Notes under the pieces: generated by a model
Databases searched by the model: none
What the model saw: only the letters and a program-made list of their open reading frames with translations
Told to the model about the DNA's origin: nothing
Made by a program: the position numbers and the translations under genes
Source of the DNA: Alnus glutinosa
Lineage: Eukaryota > Streptophyta > Magnoliopsida > Fagales > Betulaceae
Direction: 5' to 3'
DNA length: 64,000 nucleotides
Assembly: GCF_958979055.1 (NCBI RefSeq)
Contig: NC_084890.1
Coordinates: 27,666,616-27,730,615, forward strand
In this document: piece after piece, positions 28,649 to 41,173 of the stretch
Numbering within the stretch: the first letter of the stretch is position 1
How the letters are laid out: the number at the start of each line of letters is the position of its first letter

Positions 28649-29415
28649 TTATGTTCTGAGTTTGTCAGCATATGTCTTCATTCTGCTCTGAGCCTTTGTT
28701 AAGTTCTCTTTTAGTAGATGAATAATTTGTTCCCTGCTTTTCAACTGATTATCTACTGCTGCATAAGCTGTTGTTCCTAATACATATGATAGCAGTCTAG
28801 GTGGGGGATAACCATAAAGTGCTTCAAATGGGGTAAATCCAGTAGAAGAATGGTGGTTAGTGTTATACCACCATTCTGCCATAGGTAACCACTGAGTCCA
28901 AGCCGTAGGCTTCATTCCAACATAACATCAGAGATACCCTTCCAAACACTTATTTAGAGCCTCTGTTTGACCATCAATCTGTGGATGGTAGGCTGAACTG
29001 AAAGCCAAATTAGCTCCCTGCAACCAAAACAATTATTTCGAAAAAAAACTAGTAAAAACAACATCTCGATCAAAGACTATAGTCTGAGGTAGATTGTGTA
29101 GTTTAAAGACCTGAGCAAAGAATAAGTTGGCCATTGTCACTGTTGTGTAAGGATGGGATAGAGACAAGAAATGACCATACTTAGTCGATCCACAACCACT
29201 AGTATCACACTGTGACCACGAGAGAGAGGCAATCCATCTATGAAATCCATAGAAATGTCATACCAAATTTGACTGGGAATGGGTAAAGGTTGTAATAACC
29301 CTGCAGGATGGACATTCTCAACCTTAGAAGCTTGACAGACTAAACATTCTTTGATCAATTTCCTGATGTCCTTTCTCATACTCGACCAATAGAAATCAAC
29401 CTTAGCCCTTTGCAT
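28649..29415 (-). pseudogene. Gypsy integrase remnant (zinc-binding and catalytic parts, interrupted)
   Basis: 29415-29137 encodes the HHCC-type region end (FYWSSMRKDIRKLIKECLVC) and the first catalytic aspartate region (WYDISMDFIDGLP). 28915-28649 encodes the later part (WLPMAEWWYNTNHHSSTGFT, then PFEALYGYPPP). The stretch between them carries stops and frame changes, so no complete integrase can be made. Confidence 0.85.
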
Positions 29416-29479
29416 AGTTTTATGATACCTCGAATGACCAGCCTGGGGGTTTGAGTGAATGTAATGCAGTATTTTCTCC

Positions 29480-30022
29480 TTAAAGGGAGAAGTCTTGACT
29501 ATATAAATTCTGCCCTTTTTTTAATATCAACTCATGCTGTAGAGTAAAACCCTTAGGAACATTAGAGCCATCCTTCAATTGTTGTAACAAAGTTTGGGTC
29601 TCTGGGTCTGTAGAGTAACTTAGCTTCAACTCTTGTAACAAAGTAGGTGTTGGAAATGAGATTAAAGAACAAGTAGGTTCTTGCAAACCCGAATCTTCAA
29701 ATACCGTAGATAAGGCATCAGCTACCTTATTCTCCTTGCCTTTCTTATACTCAATAACAAAGTCATAGTTCAACAGCTTAGACATCCACCTTTGTTGAGT
29801 TACTGTACCAACTTTATGCTCTAAAAGAAACTTTAAAGATTGCTGGTCAGTTTTAATAATAAAAGACTGCCCTAGGAGATAGGGCATCCACTTATGAACT
29901 GCAAAAACTAAGGATAATAACTCCTTCTCATATGTAGAAAAGAAAATAGCTTTACCTTTTAAAACCTGACTCATAAAAGCAATCGACTGTCCCTCTTGCA
30001 TCAAAATTGCACCTATTCCCAA
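29480..30022 (-). pseudogene. Gypsy RNase H remnant
   Basis: A 180-codon open frame contains the RNase H core: GIGAILMQEGQSIAFMS, then STYEKELLSLVFAVHKW, then IIKTDQQSLKFLLE, and near the end KGKENKVADALS. This is the domain that degrades the RNA strand during reverse transcription. Confidence 0.88.
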
Positions 30023-30196
30023 CCCACTAGCATCACATTCAATCGTAAAGGGCTTAGTAAAATCTAGCAGCCTTAGAACCGATGGGTGTGTGACTGCATG
30101 CTTAAGAGCTTGGAAGGCCTTAGAAGCATCTTCACTCCACTTAAAAGAATTCTTCCTGAGTAAAGCAGTTAGAGGAGCAGCAATAACCCCATATCC

Positions 30197-31125
30197 TCAG
30201 ATAAATTTTATGTAATATCCGGTAAGTCCCAAAAAACCCCTTAGAGACTTAATTGTTGAAAGTACGGGCCAATTAGACATAGTTGCAATTTTAGAAGGGT
30301 CAGTGCTCACCCCCTGTTCTGAAATAAAATGGCCCAAGTAATCAATTACCCCAACCCCAAATATGCACTTGGACTTCTTAGCGTACAACTGATTAGTTTG
30401 TAATATCCAAAGCACTTGTCCCAAATGATCTTCATGTTCCTCAGCTGACTTACTATACACCAAAATGTCATCGAAAAATACTAGAACAAATTTTATGAGG
30501 AAGGGTTTGAATACTTCATTCATTAAACCATAAAACGTAGATTGTGCATTAGTTAGCTCAAAAGGCATAACCAGAAATTCATAGTGACCCTCATGGGTCC
30601 TATTTGTTGTTTTAGGAATATCTTATTCCTTGACTCTAATTTGATGGTATCTGGAATTAGAAACTTATCATTGATAGTTTCCTGGTTCAAAGCTCTATAA
30701 TTCATACACATTCTCCAACTCCCACCTGCCTTCCTAACCAGTAAAACGGGTGAAGAAAATGGGCTTTGACTAGCTCGGATGACCCCTGATTTCAACAAAT
30801 CCCGGACAATTTTTTCAATTTCCGTTTTCTAGTAATATGGGTATCTATAGGGCCGAACACACACTGGCTTTGTATTTCCCTTCAACAAAATTCGGTGGTC
30901 ATGTGACCTCATAGGAGGTAGCCCTGTAGGTTCTTCAAAAATCCCTTGAAACTCAGTCAACAACTTCTCAAATAAGGGATTTATAGGCTCTATAGTGACA
31001 GGAACCTCACCCCCCAGCAACTGTAACAGCACCCCTTTACTAAAGGACCTCAGAAACTTAGATCCTTCCGCTACTAAAATCTCAGTAGGAGTCAAACCTT
31101 GCAACAAAATCTGCTCTCCTTCCAA
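30197..31125 (-). pseudogene. Gypsy reverse transcriptase remnant in three frame-shifted pieces
   Basis: The pieces are 31125-30829 (LPPMRSHDHRILL, then VRPYRYPYY), 30798-30553 (SGVIRASQSPFSSPVLLVRK and an RMCMNYRALN strand) and 30568-30197. The last holds the catalytic FFDDILVYS motif, the gypsy form of YxDD. Stops and small indels between the pieces show decay after insertion. Confidence 0.9.
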
Positions 31126-31154
31126 CTAAATAGCGTAGTTAATTTCAAGAAGTC

Positions 31155-31892
31155 TTAGATGATAGGACCTAAGGTTCGAAGCCATTGAATACCGAGCACT
31201 AAATAACAACCACCCAAAGTGAGAATATAAAATTCTGTGCAAAAAGTATTCCCTTGCACCCGTATAGACACTGCAGGACAAGTGCCCTCACTAGACATGA
31301 GCTGACCATTAGCAACCTTTACAACAATCACCTTAGATGTCAATGTAGGCAACCGTGCCTTAGAAACAATCGCCGGATCCAAGAAGTTGTATGTACTTCC
31401 TGAATCCACTAAAATAACTATAATTTGATGCTGAATAATCCCTACAATATGCATGGTATTAGGGCTAGGAGAACCCAAAATAGCATGAATAGAGATCTTT
31501 GGAGTTTCTACACACTCCACAGAATTCTGTTCCTCCACCATGTTAACCCCATCAATAGAGTCAAAGAAAACTTCCTCAACCGGTTCCCCTTGTTGAATTT
31601 CTACCTCTGTCATCAAGTACAACTTAGGAGTTTTACAAATATGAGAAGAATTCCACTTCTCATCGCAAGAATAAAAAAGTCCTTTATCCCTCCTTTCCGT
31701 CATTTGGGCAGGAGATATCCTATGAACTGGCATAGTAGGAGGAACTTTTTTGACAAAAGAGTTTGAGATATCATCCTTCTTATGACCCAAATTCTGGTCA
31801 CCAAAACAACGGGATTGGCCATGGGTTGCCTGTTTTCCATAGACTAAAAAACCAGAAGAACCTGATTGTTTAAACCCCCTTCTATAACTCAA
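31155..31892 (-). pseudogene. Gypsy gag C-terminus and aspartic protease remnant
   Basis: A 245-codon open frame. The N-terminal part is a basic gag tail with a degraded zinc-knuckle region (GLFYSCDEKWNSSHIC). The C-terminal part carries the retroviral-type protease active site VDSGSTYNFLD and a later GCYLVLGIQWLRTLGPI segment. Confidence 0.85.
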
Positions 31893-34800
31893 AACATACT
31901 CTTATTGGATCTTGGCTAAACCAAAAGCTTGCCCAAGACTGGTAGGGGCCAACATCCGAACTGGCAGCCTTATATCATCCTTAAGGCCACTCAAAAAACA
32001 ACTAAGTTTATATGGCTTAGTTAAACCCCTTAATCTATTGGACAATACTTCAAATTGGGCCTTATAAGCAGTCACATGATGGGTTTGTCTCAATTGGGTA
32101 AGGGACTCCATGGGGTCATCATAAGCTGTCGGTCCAAATCGTACTAAACAGACTTTAGCAAAAGTATCTCATGTATTGACTAACCCACTAAATTCAGCAT
32201 CCTGAAACCAAATAAGGGCTTCATGTTGTGCAAATTTTAATATTTATATTACTCGCAAATGCACGAATCGTTTTGCAATATAGTGTTATGCAAGTGCGAG
32301 GTCGATCTCACAGGGAATTGTGTTGCGAAAATTAATCTCTATTCAAACTAATCATATTTTAACCTAGTTCCAAATTTAGAGGTTTTTGATAAAAGAAAAC
32401 ATAAACAAAAATAATGAAAATAAAGGGGTCTAGGGTTTTGGAATCCACACTCACCAAATCACAACAACCTAATCTCATGCTCATCACACATATTTTGAGG
32501 TTCTCACATACAAATCTTAGGTATGCTCTACATTGCTTCAAAATTCATTTAAATCATTCAATGAATCCGTTCATTGCACAAATCACAAAAGATATTAAGA
32601 TTAAACCAAATCATCAAATGTATTAGTCGAACGAAACACAATGAATATCCAATGTTTTGATAGATAAAAAAAACCAAGCCATCAATTTAATGAAACTTAT
32701 TCCACATCATCACTTGTATCCAGAAACCACAAGAAATATCAAAACATCATCTCAAAAAAATCGAAGTAGAACAATGAGAAATCAAAACCCATAAACTCAA
32801 ATAGCATAAACAAGCATGAAACTCAGTTTCTCTTCAATGGTGAGGTTTCATCCTCAACCTTAAATGAAAATATTAGCTACCCATGATGATAAAAATAAAA
32901 CTTAAAACCTTAAATTAAAAACATAAAAATTAAACACTTACAAATAAAAAAATGGAAGAACAAAATCCTCTAGAAGAGAGACTTGGTGCGTGAGGGCTGT
33001 GCCCCATTCCACACACCCCTTCCTCCCTTTTTCTCTTTCTCTCCCCTTTTATTTCTCATTCTGCCGGTTGGGGAAGGGAAGCAAACATGCATGTTCCCAC
33101 GTGATGTTGCTGTCAGTGCTGCTGTCCAGCAGGTTTGGTGCCAGGTGGCGTGGAGATGAGGAGAAGCTGCTGTCCTTGTGTCTTGATGTTGCTGTCCAGA
33201 AGATGCTGCTGGTGAGGTGGACAGGTGCAGCCCATGCTGCTGTTCAGCAGCGTTTCTGCCCTTTGCAGGTGCTGCCAGCTGCTTTGGAGGATGGTGCAGG
33301 TCACATGTATGTGCTGCTAGGCGTGGACTGCTGCATAGAGAGAAGGTGCCGTGTGGTTTGTTGTTTGCAGGAGCTGCTGTCCAAGTGCAGGAGCTGTCTG
33401 GCGTGGAGGAAGGTGCTGCCCATGCTGGCCGGTTGGTGCTAGTTGATGGGCTGCTGTCTTGCAGGTGCTGTCCAAGCTTGGAGGAAGTGCTGCCAGGCGT
33501 GGAGAAGTGCTGCAGGTTGCAGAGAGCTGTCCAAGTGCTGCAGAATGCTGTCCAGAAGTTGCAGGTTGCTGCAGGAGCTGCAGGTCACATGTATGTGCTG
33601 CTTTGTTGCTCCTTGGGTAGGCTGCTGGCCGAATGGGGATGGTCTGCCCATCACTAAGTACTGCTGTTCAGCAGCTTTGACAGCATTGTGCTACAGGTGG
33701 CGTGGAGTGTTCTCCAGAATTTGGAGTTGAGCTCCCCAAGTCACATGTCGTCCACTCATGTTAGGAGAGTAAGAACATGTCTTGATTGGCTGCAAGTTCC
33801 ATATTAATGCTCTTAATGTCCTTCGTGCAAAGAAACGAGTCTTCTTTTCTTTTTGAATGCAATTCCACCAAAATTGATATTGTTTTCTCTCCATGACCTG
33901 AAAAACACCTAAACACTAAAATTTGCAAAAGAGATTAGAAATGAACAAAACTAAAGGTTTAACAAATACAAATTAAGGGGTCCAAATATACAATATTTGT
34001 GACTCATCAAATACCCTCAAACTTACATTTTGCTAGTCCCTTAGCAAAACAAAATGAAAAATAAAATCAACATAAGAAACATAAATCCTCTTTCGTGGGA
34101 GAGACGATTGCATTTAGCATATGCAACAAGCCTTTTAAACCCCTAGGACTCCCTAGTGGACGAGTGACGTCTCGTGAGGGTTTGCCAGAAATGATACCCA
34201 CAAACATTCAAACACTGTGTTGTCAATAAGAAATAATTTTTTTACACAAACCATGGTTCATACGCCATTAGCATGCTTAAAAAAATAAACCCATCATCAA
34301 CATCAAAGGGGATCCGACATCAAATTACTTATAAATGGACAATTAAGACCTCACATTTTCTCAAAAGTGTAGAGTGAAATTAACATGCAATCATAAGGTT
34401 TCATTTTAATCTCAAGATAAGTACCTCAAAAATCGTTGGACTCCCTATCAAATGAAACAACCATGGCAAGATATGCAAATTATTATTATTATTATTTGTA
34501 TATATATATATATATATATATTTTTTGTTTTTTGTTTTTTAATTTTTTTGTGTAGGCTGTGCAATGCTCGGCTCCCTTAAGCTTTCTAATTGACCCATGT
34601 AACGAGTGTTGGACCAGTGGCTCTCGAACCAGATGGTCTTAGGGCACTAGATGTAGAGACATCCCTAAGGGCTTAATTACTCAAGTAAAAAAGGCTACGA
34701 AGCCAAACTAGCCATTTAATCAAATTGAAATTCTCACATTTTGACACGAACACTCAATGCTTAGTGAGGCAAGAGGCCCGGTTACTCAGTGAAAAACTCA

Positions 34801-35420
34801 AAATGATCTTTTTTTATTTTTATTTTTTATAAATATATATAAATATCTTGCAAACCAAGGTTATTTATCAATAGGTCTTCCAACAATTCTCAAAATACAC
34901 AATTAAGCAAAAATTCATACCCCACAAATTACATGCTAACGTGCTCGTGATAGTTCAACTCAAGTGAAATCTTACTAGCCCAAAAATAAGTCAAAAGACT
35001 CAGATTCCTAAAGACATGATGTGTTCAAAAACTTAAGCAAGCCAATGAAATGCAAACCACAGTTACAGTTTAACTCAAACTTGACAACAATATATTTTTT
35101 TTTTTTCATTTTTTTTTTTTTTTTTTTTTTTTTAAGAATAAAATGACAACTAAAAATAACTAAACAAACATACAAATGGACAGAGTGTTTTTCCATACCC
35201 CCAAACTTTAATTACACATTGTCCGCAATGTGTAGTGTAGAAATACATTACCAGAAATACGGAAACATCGAGGTGTGAAGGTCAAGGCGTCCCCCAAACT
35301 TAAACACTAAAACACCTGCCAACAAAAACTAACAGCAATATTTCTTATAGAAACAAACATCAAAAGGTTAATTGCTGTTAGAAATAAAAGTAAAATGAAA
35401 AGAAATCAAAATGAAAGAAA

Positions 35421-36314
35421 TCAACTGTACAAAAAGGTAAAAGAAAATTTACAGCGCCTTCCCCGATCATGTGGATGTCCAACCAATCCCTTCCACCATT
35501 TCTTCTTTAAGAATTGATATCCCTCGGGAGGAATGATGAATGAATGAGCTTCAGTACTCATTTCCTTGTCGTTGGACGAATTTGGATTTAACGGGGGCGC
35601 TGTGTGCTCAAAGTGCTCCTCTCTTCTTTCCCCTCTGATGCTATCCACAGTTTCTTCACTCTCCAATATGGCAGGGACATGCTCATGATCAGAATGGCTA
35701 GCATCATCCTCATCAATCATGTAGTGCCCTTGAGCCATCAGCTGAATTTGAAGCTCTTCTTCCTCTATTCTGGTGACTTCAGCAACCAGATATTCCATCT
35801 GTCCTTCTATCCTAGCAATCGCTTGAGTGTTTTCCATAGTAGCATTCTTCATATCACTAATAGCCCGGCCTGTGAGTTCTATGAAGACCTTGAGAGTGTC
35901 TTTCAAAGTGGAATGTGAAGAAGAAGCTGGATAATTGTAGGATGAAGGATGGGAAGATTGGTTATCAAACTGCGGATAATCAGGACGGTGCAGTTCTTGA
36001 AATTGGGGAGCACAATTTCCCATGGCTTGAGCTTGCCACAAGAAATCAGGATGATTGCTCCAATCCGGGTTGTAAAAATTGGGATTTGCATCAAATCCCG
36101 GACTAGAGAAATTGGGGTTCATTTGCTCATAAGAAAGATTGCAGAATTGTCCCCAGAAGGGACAACTACTAGCACTATGATAAGGATCAGAGCAATATGA
36201 ACATGGTTCATGTGGGTTGAAACTGTAAGGGTAGTTGGTTGGAGCAACTGTCCTACCACTAGGTGAAGCATCTTGTGCAGAAAAATCATTACAATTATGA
36301 AAATAAAAATCCAT
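35421..36314 (-). CDS. Gag-like protein with CCHC zinc knuckle in the LARD-like element
   Basis: A 297-codon open frame without interruption. Near the N-terminus CSYCSDPYHSASSC fits the C-x2-C-x4-H-x4-C retroviral zinc knuckle. The next 80 residues are rich in Asn, Pro, Tyr and Phe. A predicted helix (about 150-190, MENTQAIARIEGQMEYLVAE) follows and could be a coiled coil. The tail is acidic, then ends PPEGYQFLKKKWWKGLVGHP. The type resembles gag remnants seen in Athila-like elements. It may be translated, but a role in packaging is inferred only from the zinc knuckle. Confidence 0.7.
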   Translation of the reverse strand: MDFYFHNCNDFSAQDASPSGRTVAPTNYPYSFNPHEPCSYCSDPYHSASSCPFWGQFCNLSYEQMNPNFSSPGFDANPNFYNPDWSNHPDFLWQAQAMGNCAPQFQELHRPDYPQFDNQSSHPSSYNYPASSSHSTLKDTLKVFIELTGRAISDMKNATMENTQAIARIEGQMEYLVAEVTRIEEEELQIQLMAQGHYMIDEDDASHSDHEHVPAILESEETVDSIRGERREEHFEHTAPPLNPNSSNDKEMSTEAHSFIIPPEGYQFLKKKWWKGLVGHPHDRGRRCKFSFTFLYS

Positions 36315-36609
36315 GCTTCACTTGCACACTATAGTATGCAAATATCCCACAACAGAAATGAACCAAGTGTTTTTTTTTTTTTTGAAAAATTAAAAATAAA
36401 CTAGCAAACAAAAACAAACAATAAAATAATGTAAAACAGAAACAAAGTATTTAACAAAAATGAACTAAAAACAAGCTGTTTTTTTTTTTTTTTTTTTTTT
36501 GAACGAAAATAGAAACAAAACAACAAATATATGAAAGAAAAATCTACCTAAACTAGTAGAAAAATAAAATCAATTCAAACAAAAATCAATTTCCACAAAC
36601 AAAACAATT

Positions 36610-36626
36610 CCCCGGCAACGGCGCCA
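36610..36626 (-). other. tRNA-Asp primer-binding site of the LARD-like element
   Basis: On the minus strand the 17 bases read TGGCGCCGTTGCCGGGG, the exact complement of the plant tRNA-Asp 3' end as I remember it, six bases inside the 5' LTR (36633-38534). Confidence 0.85.
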
Positions 36627-39600
36627 AAAACTTGTTGTGCAAATTTTAATATTTATATTACTCGCAAATGCACGAATCGTTTTGCAATATAGTGTTATGC
36701 AAGTGCGAGGTCGATCCCACAGGGAATTGTGTTGCGAAAATTAATCTTTATTCAAACTAATCATATTTTAACCTAGTTCCAAATTTAGGGGTTTTTGATA
36801 AAAGAAAACATAAACAAGAATAATGAAAATAAAGGGGTCTAGGGTTTTGGAATCAACACTCACCAAATCACAACAACCTAATCTCATGCTCATCACACAT
36901 ATTTTGAGGTTCTCACATACAAATCTTAGGTATGCTCTACATTGCTTCAAAAATCATTTAAATCATTCAATGAATCTGTTCATTGCACAAATCACAAAAG
37001 ATATTAGGATTAAACCAAATCATCAAATGTATTAGTCGAACGAAACACAATGAATATCCAATGTTTTGATAGATAAAAAAAACCAAGCCATCAATTTAAT
37101 GAAACTTATTCCACATCATCACTTGTATCCGGAAACCACAAGAAATATCAAAACATCATCTCAAAAAAATCGAAGTAGAACAATGAGAAATCAAAACCCA
37201 TAAACTCAAATAGCATAAACAAGCATGAAACTCAGTTTCTCTTCAATGGTGAGGTTTCATCCTCAATCTTAAATGAAAATATTAGCTACCCATGATGATA
37301 AAAATAAAACTTAAAACCTTAAATTAAAAACATAAAAATTAAACACTTACAAATAAAAAAATGGAAGAACAAAATCCTCTAGAAGAGAGACTTGGTGCGT
37401 GAGGGCTGTGCCCCATTCCACACACCCCTTCCTCCCTTTTTCTCTTTCTCTCCCCTTTTATTTCTCATTCTGCCGGTTGGGGAAGGGAAGCAAACATGCA
37501 TGTTCCCACGTGATGTTGCTGTCAGTGCTGCTGTCCAGCAGGTTTGGTGCCAGGTGGCGTGGAGATGAGGAGAAGCTGCTGTCCTTGTGTCTTGATGTTG
37601 CTGTCCAGAAGATGCTGCTGGTGAGGTGGACAGGTGCAGCCCATGCTGCTGTTCAGCAGCGTTTCTGCCCTTTGCAGGTGCTGCCAGCTGCTTTGGAGGA
37701 TGGTGCAGGTCACATGTATGTGCTGCTAGGCGTGGACTGCTGCATAGAGAGAAGGTGCCGTGTGGTTTGTTGTTTGCAGGAGCTGCTGTCCAAGTGCAGG
37801 AGCTGTCTGGCGTGGAGGAAGGTGCTGCCCATGCTGGCCGGTTGGTGCTAGTTGATGGGCTGCTGTCTTGCAGGTGCTGTCCAAGCTTGGAGGAAGTGCT
37901 GCCAGGCGTGGAGAAGTGCTGCAGATGCTGCTGTCCAAGTGCAGCTGCTGTCCATGGGAGCTGCTGGTGCTGCAGAGTGCTGCAGGTTGCTGTCTGGCGT
38001 GGAGGTGTGCTGCAGGTGCTGCTGTCCAAGCTGTCAAGTGCTGCAGAGTGCTATCCAAGTGCTGCAGAATGCTGTCCAGAAGTTGCAGGTTGCTGCAGGA
38101 GCTGTAGGTCACATGTATGTACTGCTTTGTTGCTCCTTGGGTAGGCTGCTGGCCGAATGGGGATGGTCTGCCCATCACTAAGTACTGCTGTTCAGCAGCT
38201 TTGACAGCATTGTGCTGCAGGTGGCGTGGAGTGTTCTCTATAATTTGGAGTTGAGCTTCCCCAAGTCACATGTCGTCCACTCATGTTAGGAGAGTAAGAA
38301 CGTGTCTTGATTGGCTGCAAGTTCCATATTAATGCTCTTAATGTCCTTCATGCAAAGAAACGAGTCTTCTTTTCTTTTTGAATGCAATTCCACCAAAATT
38401 GATATTGTTTTCTCTCCATGACCTGAAAAACACCTAAACACTAAAATTTGCAAAAGAGATTAGAAATTAACAAAACTAAAGGTTTAACAAATACAAATTA
38501 AGGGGTCCAAATATACAATATTTGTGACTCATCACTTCACCCTCTAAATGAAAAGAAGCAATGGGAATTCGGTCCATACCTTAGGTTTGATTAAAATCAA
38601 ACCTTGGGAAGTCCATCTTGTTGAACAGATTCTGGTAAGGTCTCCCACCTCCTGAACTTTCTCCTTCATGATACTCATGATACTGTCTACGATCTTCATT
38701 TTCTAACCTCACAGATTTCTCTTGCAACAGGGCATTCATGGTTGCTGTTAAAGTCTCCATTTGTTTCTTGATTTCAGCCAAATCGCCGACCTGCTTCTGC
38801 ATAGCATAAAGATCACGTTGCATCTGCGTCATTCTGGTGTCGTCCGCCATGTGTAGAATCGTCTGAATTTGATACCAATTGTAAAGAATTTTCTTTCTTC
38901 AACTGTAATACTTGCTGGATTATGAGTTATAATGAATGAATGAGTGTATGGGTTGAATGTATGGAATGAATCAATGAAAGGGAGTGAATGGATGAACTGC
39001 AGTAGCTATATTGATTGAATCCAAAAGAACATAGATTGGGCAATTCGAGAAGCCCAAGGTCTCAAAGTAATCAAAAACAGAAACAGGTTACAACTTCAAT
39101 GAATGAACAACTAACTTTACAAAAGGCTATATAAGCCCAAACAAAGCAAAGCTAATTCAGCCCAAGGCCCGAGATTCTAGGCGCAAATCCAGCCCACTCA
39201 TGTTCCTGTATAACAACAACGTGTGTGTTAACTCTCTTCTCCAAAAAGCACCGCTTCACTTCCAGCAAGTGGTCACCAGCTATTGCCCACTTCTCACCAG
39301 CTGTAAACCAAAGCCAACTAGTCTTCACGAGCTTCTGCCACGTTGCACTTCAACCTTTAGTGTCATTTTCTCCTTCTTCCAACCCTAACACCTTTCATCC
39401 CTCAATGCCTCCTTCTACACACATAGCCATTAGGCTATGGCTATAAGGCACATGACAACTTGTTCCAAAACCTCGTCGCCAGAGATTGGCGACGATGGGT
39501 CTGATCTGGCCGCCACGTGGAGCGGCGTCATCTGGCTGTGGTTGCGTTGACCCGCCTTAACAATCGAGTGGTTCAGCATGTTCATCGCCTCCGACTTTAG

Positions 39601-40055
39601 GGTTTGCAGGATCGTGCTCAGTCATGCTCTCATTTCCAAATCACCGACTTCACCTAAAGCGAAAAACCCCACGAGCGGTCCCGATTCTATGAACTGGGTA
39701 TTGCAGGAAAAGCTTTGAGTGTGCGAAATTCACAGTTGAAAACAAGAAAATTGGTTACGTGTGAAGATCCAACGAGGAAGACATGGAAAATGACGATGCT
39801 TGTGAATGGTAAAATTGATAAGTTGATATGGAAAACGATAACGTTTTGGAGTGAGGGTAAAACAAACAAATTTGCATAATAAAAAATTCACATGACACGC
39901 ACGTGATGCAAATTCCGTATAGTTTGACGAATAAGGCAGACGATATGGCGACGTTGAAAATTCTAGAAACTTTGTAGGGGCACATTGCAAATTTTTAAAC
40001 TTTAGTAGCCAAATTAAAAACGGGTGACAACTTTAGGGGTTGAATTGTGTTTAAC

Positions 40056-41173
<1,118 letters not shown>

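Larger units (their letters stand above)
32219..38539 (-). mobile_element. Large non-autonomous LTR retrotransposon (LARD-like, tRNA-Asp primed)
   Basis: LTRs at 32224-34009 (1786 bp) and 36633-38534 (1902 bp) begin TGTTGTGCAAAT and end GTGACTCATCA. They are flanked by perfect CTTCA duplications (32219-32223, 38535-38539). On the minus strand a primer-binding site complementary to tRNA-Asp (36610-36626) sits six bases from the right LTR, which is therefore the 5' LTR. A purine-rich AGTTTGAGGGTATT precedes the left LTR. The 2.6-kb interior encodes only a gag-like zinc-knuckle protein (35421-36314), with no protease, reverse transcriptase or integrase. The tRNA-Asp site is typical of the Athila/Tat branch. 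Most of the length difference between the LTRs is one indel of about 115 bp in a CTGCTGTCC-rich tract. Confidence 0.9.
31902..38850 (-). pseudogene. Gypsy gag, split by the nested LTR element
   Basis: The N-terminal half is at 38850-38581 (coiled-coil-like MQKQVGDLAEIKKQMETL) with a short continuation to 38540. The C-terminal half lies at about 32218-31902 (MESLTQLRQTHHVTAYKAQF, typical of the Retrotrans_gag domain). The 6.3-kb element at 32224-38534 plus its CTTCA duplication sits between the two parts, and each side also has its own stop changes. Only these pieces are described here; the ancestral protein is not reconstructed. Confidence 0.82.
27621..39457 (-). mobile_element. Ty3/gypsy chromovirus LTR retrotransposon, decayed, interrupted
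   Basis: Two 578-bp LTRs (27621-28198 and 38880-39457) begin TGTAAAG and end CATGACA; flanking pentamers are ACCTG and ACTTG. The element points to the minus strand, so the right LTR is the 5' LTR. Next to it is a primer-binding site complementary to initiator tRNA-Met (TGGTATCA at about 38871-38878 on the minus strand). Next to the left LTR is an AAAGGGGGGACA polypurine tract. The domain order gag, protease, reverse transcriptase, RNase H, integrase, chromodomain is the gypsy order, and the chromodomain marks a chromovirus. The frame is broken at many points and gag is split by the element at 32224-38534, so it is inactive. Confidence 0.92.
26598..40055. mobile_element. Mutator-like foldback element, split by an inserted gypsy retrotransposon
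   Basis: Left end GTTAAATACAATTCAGCCCC and right end GGGGTTGAATTGTGTTTAAC are inverted, and pairing continues for well over 100 bp (TTGTCACCCGTTTT.AATTT..CTACTAAAGTTTAAAAATTTGCAATGTGCCC). Removing the 11.8-kb gypsy element (27621-39457) leaves about 1.6 kb. The flanking 9-mers AAAAAAATA and CTAAAAATA match at seven of nine positions, compatible with an aged Mutator-type duplication. The inner parts (26930-27620, 39458-39720) show no transposase and no recognisable captured gene. A separate truncated copy of one arm is at 60057-60374. Confidence 0.65.

Noticed and set aside
32990..33657. Long overlapping open frames on both strands (Cys/Leu/Ala-rich), repeated at 37399-38181
   Set aside because: They lie inside the two LTRs of one retroelement and follow from the CTGCTGTCC-rich composition. 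The frames differ between the LTRs and show no protein motif.
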